Below are positions 61,692 to 63,688 of a stretch of DNA of 63,688 nucleotides, one piece after another. The DNA comes from an uncultured Prevotellaceae bacterium (GTDB lineage: Bacteria > Bacteroidota > Bacteroidia > Bacteroidales > Bacteroidaceae), in contig CACXMM010000045.1 in assembly GCA_902768785.1 (NCBI GenBank), forward strand, positions 1-63,688, read 5' to 3'. The notes below the pieces were generated by a model. That model was not told the origin of the DNA, did no database searches, and worked only from the letters and a program-made list of their open reading frames with translations. Position numbers and translations under genes: made by a program. Numbering within the stretch: position 1 is the first letter of the stretch; every line of letters begins with the position of its first letter.

Positions 61692-63092
61692 CTATCCAAA
61701 CAAATCCATTTGTTTAGCCCTATCCTTTCTACTTGTTGGCGGCTCAATAGACCAACCGTAATCCTGGAGATTCTTCCGTAAGACATAATCCATAATGTTA
61801 TTCCTCTTGTATTGTTTTGTGCCATTCATGAATTTCTTCTGGCTTTCTTTCTCCTGAATGACTTGAATCACCTGAGTATAACTGTCTTTGAATCTTCTTG
61901 CCTGCTCACAAATCTTCATCATGTAATAGGCAACTTCCTTCTTTGTCAGATAACGGGACAATAGCCTGTAAACCACTTCCTCCTGATGTTCGAGACCATA
62001 CCAGACATTCGAATGCAGTTTCTGGGCTGGAGTCCTCTTTTCCCTGTGCTCCTGCTTTTCTGTCTCATATGGATCAAGTGGCAAATCACCTTCTTGCCAT
62101 GGCTGCAGGCTACCCTCCTTGGGATGAGATCTCGAATAGATATAGATGAAGACGGATTGTACTTTTCCTCCCCTGCCAGCTTTAGGTCCTGCTTGAAAGT
62201 CAAACCAATAGTCTGAAGCCTGATTCTGATACATCCAAAGCAGCTCATTCTGGGCAAGTTCAAGTATATTACACCTTATGGAATTGAAATTCCGGAAGGA
62301 ACTGGCTTTCTTCACTTTACCTGTCCTGGTATCTTTTATTTCTTCAAGATTGAAGATTTTCCTGAAGTCGTCAAGTGTAATTGGTATCACCCTTTTCTTG
62401 AAGATTATCCCCTGTGTCTTGGTTAACGGTGTGGAATACCTGAAGTTTCCTCCATATTTACAGCATAGCTCATACATTTTCTGAGAGTATTTGGATCTCA
62501 GTTTCATGGCTGTCCCTATGTCAAATGAAGTAAAGTCCTGGGTAAGGTTAATGAGATAAGGCATTATTTCGGGTGAGATCCTGACAACGTAATGGTCTTC
62601 TTCCTGATTATAGAAAAACGCATCCACCCAATGGGCCTTACCCTCCATGATTCTCCCGTCAGGCGTGGTCTTGACAATCGGGACGAACTTTTTACCAAGA
62701 CTACAAAGAACTTCGTATGTACGAGGAACATTCTTCTTCCCTCCTATGATTCCTAAATCATTATCATTCAGATAGAAATACAGTTCTTTCCAGTTGTCTG
62801 GAACGCCAAGACCTTTTTCTACGAACTTGTGTTTAACTTCTGCTGAAAGGAAATACATAGCCCTTCGCTCCAGGAGATTGTAGGAAATTGGAGAGTTTAT
62901 GATAACATTGCTCCAACTGACATTCTCATGGTGTATCTTAGCAAGATCGATAAGTTGATATATTTCTGTTCTGCGTTTAGGCATAAGCTTCGTTAATAGT
63001 CCGTGGTACAATTCGGACTGCTTACATGTTATGGCAGTTGCACCCACTGGCATAAAACCAGTACTGACCGTATTCGACGCTTTTTTTATCAA
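61692..63092 (-). CDS. Rep_3-family replication initiator with a possible clamp-binding C-terminus
   Basis: 466 aa if begun at TTG 63092; an ATG at 63053 (MPVGATAITCKQSEL) would give 453. The middle (about 60-290) fits the two winged-helix domains of Rep_3 plasmid initiators (FDIGTAMKLRSKYSQKMYELCCKYG in WH1; ITLDDFRKIFNL in WH2). It has a ~150-residue extra C-terminal region rich in charged helices ending QMDLFG, which is close to the DnaN-clamp-binding consensus QL(S/D)LF. Five iterons lie 140-245 bp upstream. Plasmid-like module next to tRNA-Ser; integrase and other plasmid genes are beyond the window. Confidence 0.85.
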   Translation of the reverse strand: MIKKASNTVSTGFMPVGATAITCKQSELYHGLLTKLMPKRRTEIYQLIDLAKIHHENVSWSNVIINSPISYNLLERRAMYFLSAEVKHKFVEKGLGVPDNWKELYFYLNDNDLGIIGGKKNVPRTYEVLCSLGKKFVPIVKTTPDGRIMEGKAHWVDAFFYNQEEDHYVVRISPEIMPYLINLTQDFTSFDIGTAMKLRSKYSQKMYELCCKYGGNFRYSTPLTKTQGIIFKKRVIPITLDDFRKIFNLEEIKDTRTGKVKKASSFRNFNSIRCNILELAQNELLWMYQNQASDYWFDFQAGPKAGRGGKVQSVFIYIYSRSHPKEGSLQPWQEGDLPLDPYETEKQEHREKRTPAQKLHSNVWYGLEHQEEVVYRLLSRYLTKKEVAYYMMKICEQARRFKDSYTQVIQVIQEKESQKKFMNGTKQYKRNNIMDYVLRKNLQDYGWSIEPPTSRKDRAKQMDLFG

Positions 63093-63111
63093 GCGACAAT
63101 GATGTTTGATG

Positions 63112-63142
63112 CAAAGTTACCTTTTCTTGGCATACCTCCAAA
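63112..63142 (-). promoter_or_regulatory. rep promoter
   Basis: Minus-strand TTTG (63139-63142), 19-bp spacer and TAACTTTG (63112-63119). It lies between the iterons and the gene. The transcript would start about 13 nt before the TTG codon, which favours the downstream ATG at 63053 as translation start. Confidence 0.65.
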
Positions 63143-63230
63143 ATCGGCCGTTTGTTAAATTCGTTAACACTTTTGCCTTCACTCGTGGTGTTTTGCGATT
63201 GATCATCGCTTGCAGAGTATTGTTTATTTA

Positions 63231-63336
63231 GCGCAAAACCTTGCAAGTTAGAGGCGCAAAGCCTTGCAAGTTCACCGCAAAACCTTGCAAGTTGTAGCGC
63301 AAAACCTTGCAAGTTCAGCGCAAAACCTTGCAAGTT
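63231..63336. repeat. Iteron array upstream of rep
   Basis: Five near-identical units GCAAAACCTTGCAAGTT with CCTTGCAAGTT at 63239, 63262, 63283, 63305 and 63326 (spacing 23, 21, 22, 21). Two-turn spacing, position upstream of a Rep_3 gene and next to an AT-rich stretch fit an iteron-type replication origin. A long open frame over it (63022-63462) is a by-product. Confidence 0.88.
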
Positions 63337-63345
63337 CGGTTCCAA

Positions 63346-63420
63346 ACTCCCTGTAAATAAAGGATTTTTCGCCCACTGTAAATAAAGCTTATAAAATAGA
63401 TAATTAAATAAAGCTTTATG
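63346..63420. other. AT-rich segment beside the iterons
   Basis: CTGTAAATAAAG occurs twice (63352, 63377) followed by TAAATAAAGCTTTAT. Probably the unwinding region of the origin. No DnaA box of the standard form seen. The remaining 270 bp to the window end hold only a minus-strand TACCTTTG (63527-63534). Confidence 0.5.
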
Positions 63421-63688
63421 AAACCTTGAACATTGAGGGAAAAGAAGAGGCCATCCGGACACTTCTTTTCAAGTATTGATAATGGTATTTGCCAATGATC
63501 CATCTTCGTTACAAACTTTTCCGTCGCAAAGGTACTGTCTTGTAGCTATGTGCCAAGTACCGCCATGCTATTTGCTGGAGAAAAGCCGCGGCAGCCTTCC
63601 ACAGATTGGAAATCTGGGTATTCCATGTCTTTTCTCGCAAATTCCTTGTCTCCATTGCTATTTCAAGCCAGTTTCCATTGCTATGTAA

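Noticed and set aside
63022-63462. 146-aa protein over the iterons
   Set aside because: It contains NLQGFAL repeats that are just the iterons read in frame, and it overlaps the rep promoter.

Overview
The window is a stretch of Bacteroidales chromosome, most like Prevotella or its recent splits. The signs are TAnnTTTG -7 boxes (TACCTTTG or TATCTTTG) before many genes, almost no Shine-Dalgarno sequences, the RprX/RprY two-component pair, SPII lipoproteins, a BspA-like leucine-rich protein, DUF4251, TonB-linked uptake and a GH28/GH36 carbohydrate pair. Household genes (rpsF-rpsR-rplI, metA, hemW, tex, sppA, lpxK, thiL, tRNA-Phe, tRNA-Ser) show it is chromosomal. There is no ordinary insertion sequence and no CRISPR array.

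Layout. 0-1.2 kb: end of a YhcG/DUF1016 nuclease gene, a decayed ATP-binding regulator and a repeat cassette. 1.2-4.7 kb: PPOX and cupin genes divergent from an HxlR regulator, then an FtsZ paralog with a coupled unknown gene. 4.8-11.4 kb: a leftward type I restriction locus (hsdM, DUF1016 remnant, hsdS, rhuM, hsdR) in which hsdM is broken. 11.5-12.3 kb: second repeat cassette. 12.3-26.4 kb: small lipoproteins, ribosomal operon, rprXY, a GTPase-impaired-looking EF-G paralog, hemW, lactate permease. 26.4-38.2 kb: broken U32 peptidase, metA, a membrane-spanning Kelch-AraC regulator beside its probable target operon, broken M13 peptidase, ABC-F ATPase, Tyr-rich lipoprotein. 38.2-39.8 kb: 1.6 kb almost without genes but full of repeats and palindromes. 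39.8-55.7 kb: msrA, SDR, LOG-like protein, esterase, TonB receptor with an S-component-like protein, tex, sppA-lpxK-PNP-thiL. 55.8-60.7 kb: tRNA-Phe, GH28, GH36, two lipoproteins. 61.0-63.7 kb: tRNA-Ser followed by a Rep_3 initiator gene with five iterons, a plasmid-like replication module.

Most unusual is the repeat biology. (1) Three loci carry arrays of degenerate 22-bp direct repeats of two kinds (A type and AAAAC-nnn-GTTTT C type), with nested palindromes having perfect 22-33 bp arms. Units are alike within a locus and different between loci. (2) At least thirteen tracts of period-7 (heptanucleotide) repeats are scattered through the window, several inside conserved genes (hemW, tex, ABC-F, U32 peptidase) where the frame stays open; one supplies the N-terminus of a lipoprotein. 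(3) A GC-rich REP-like palindrome occurs three times, twice inside coding sequence.

Five or more genes show small internal or 5' losses (hsdM, U32 peptidase, M13 peptidase, a beta-helix protein's signal peptide, the GH28 start at tRNA-Phe). These are either real decay or an assembly fault, and read mapping would decide. Two regulatory proposals come from the sequence itself: a pair of 22-bp-spaced direct repeats that may be the operator of the Kelch-AraC protein, and a paired TAGGnTTTTCCC motif upstream of three promoters of small envelope proteins.
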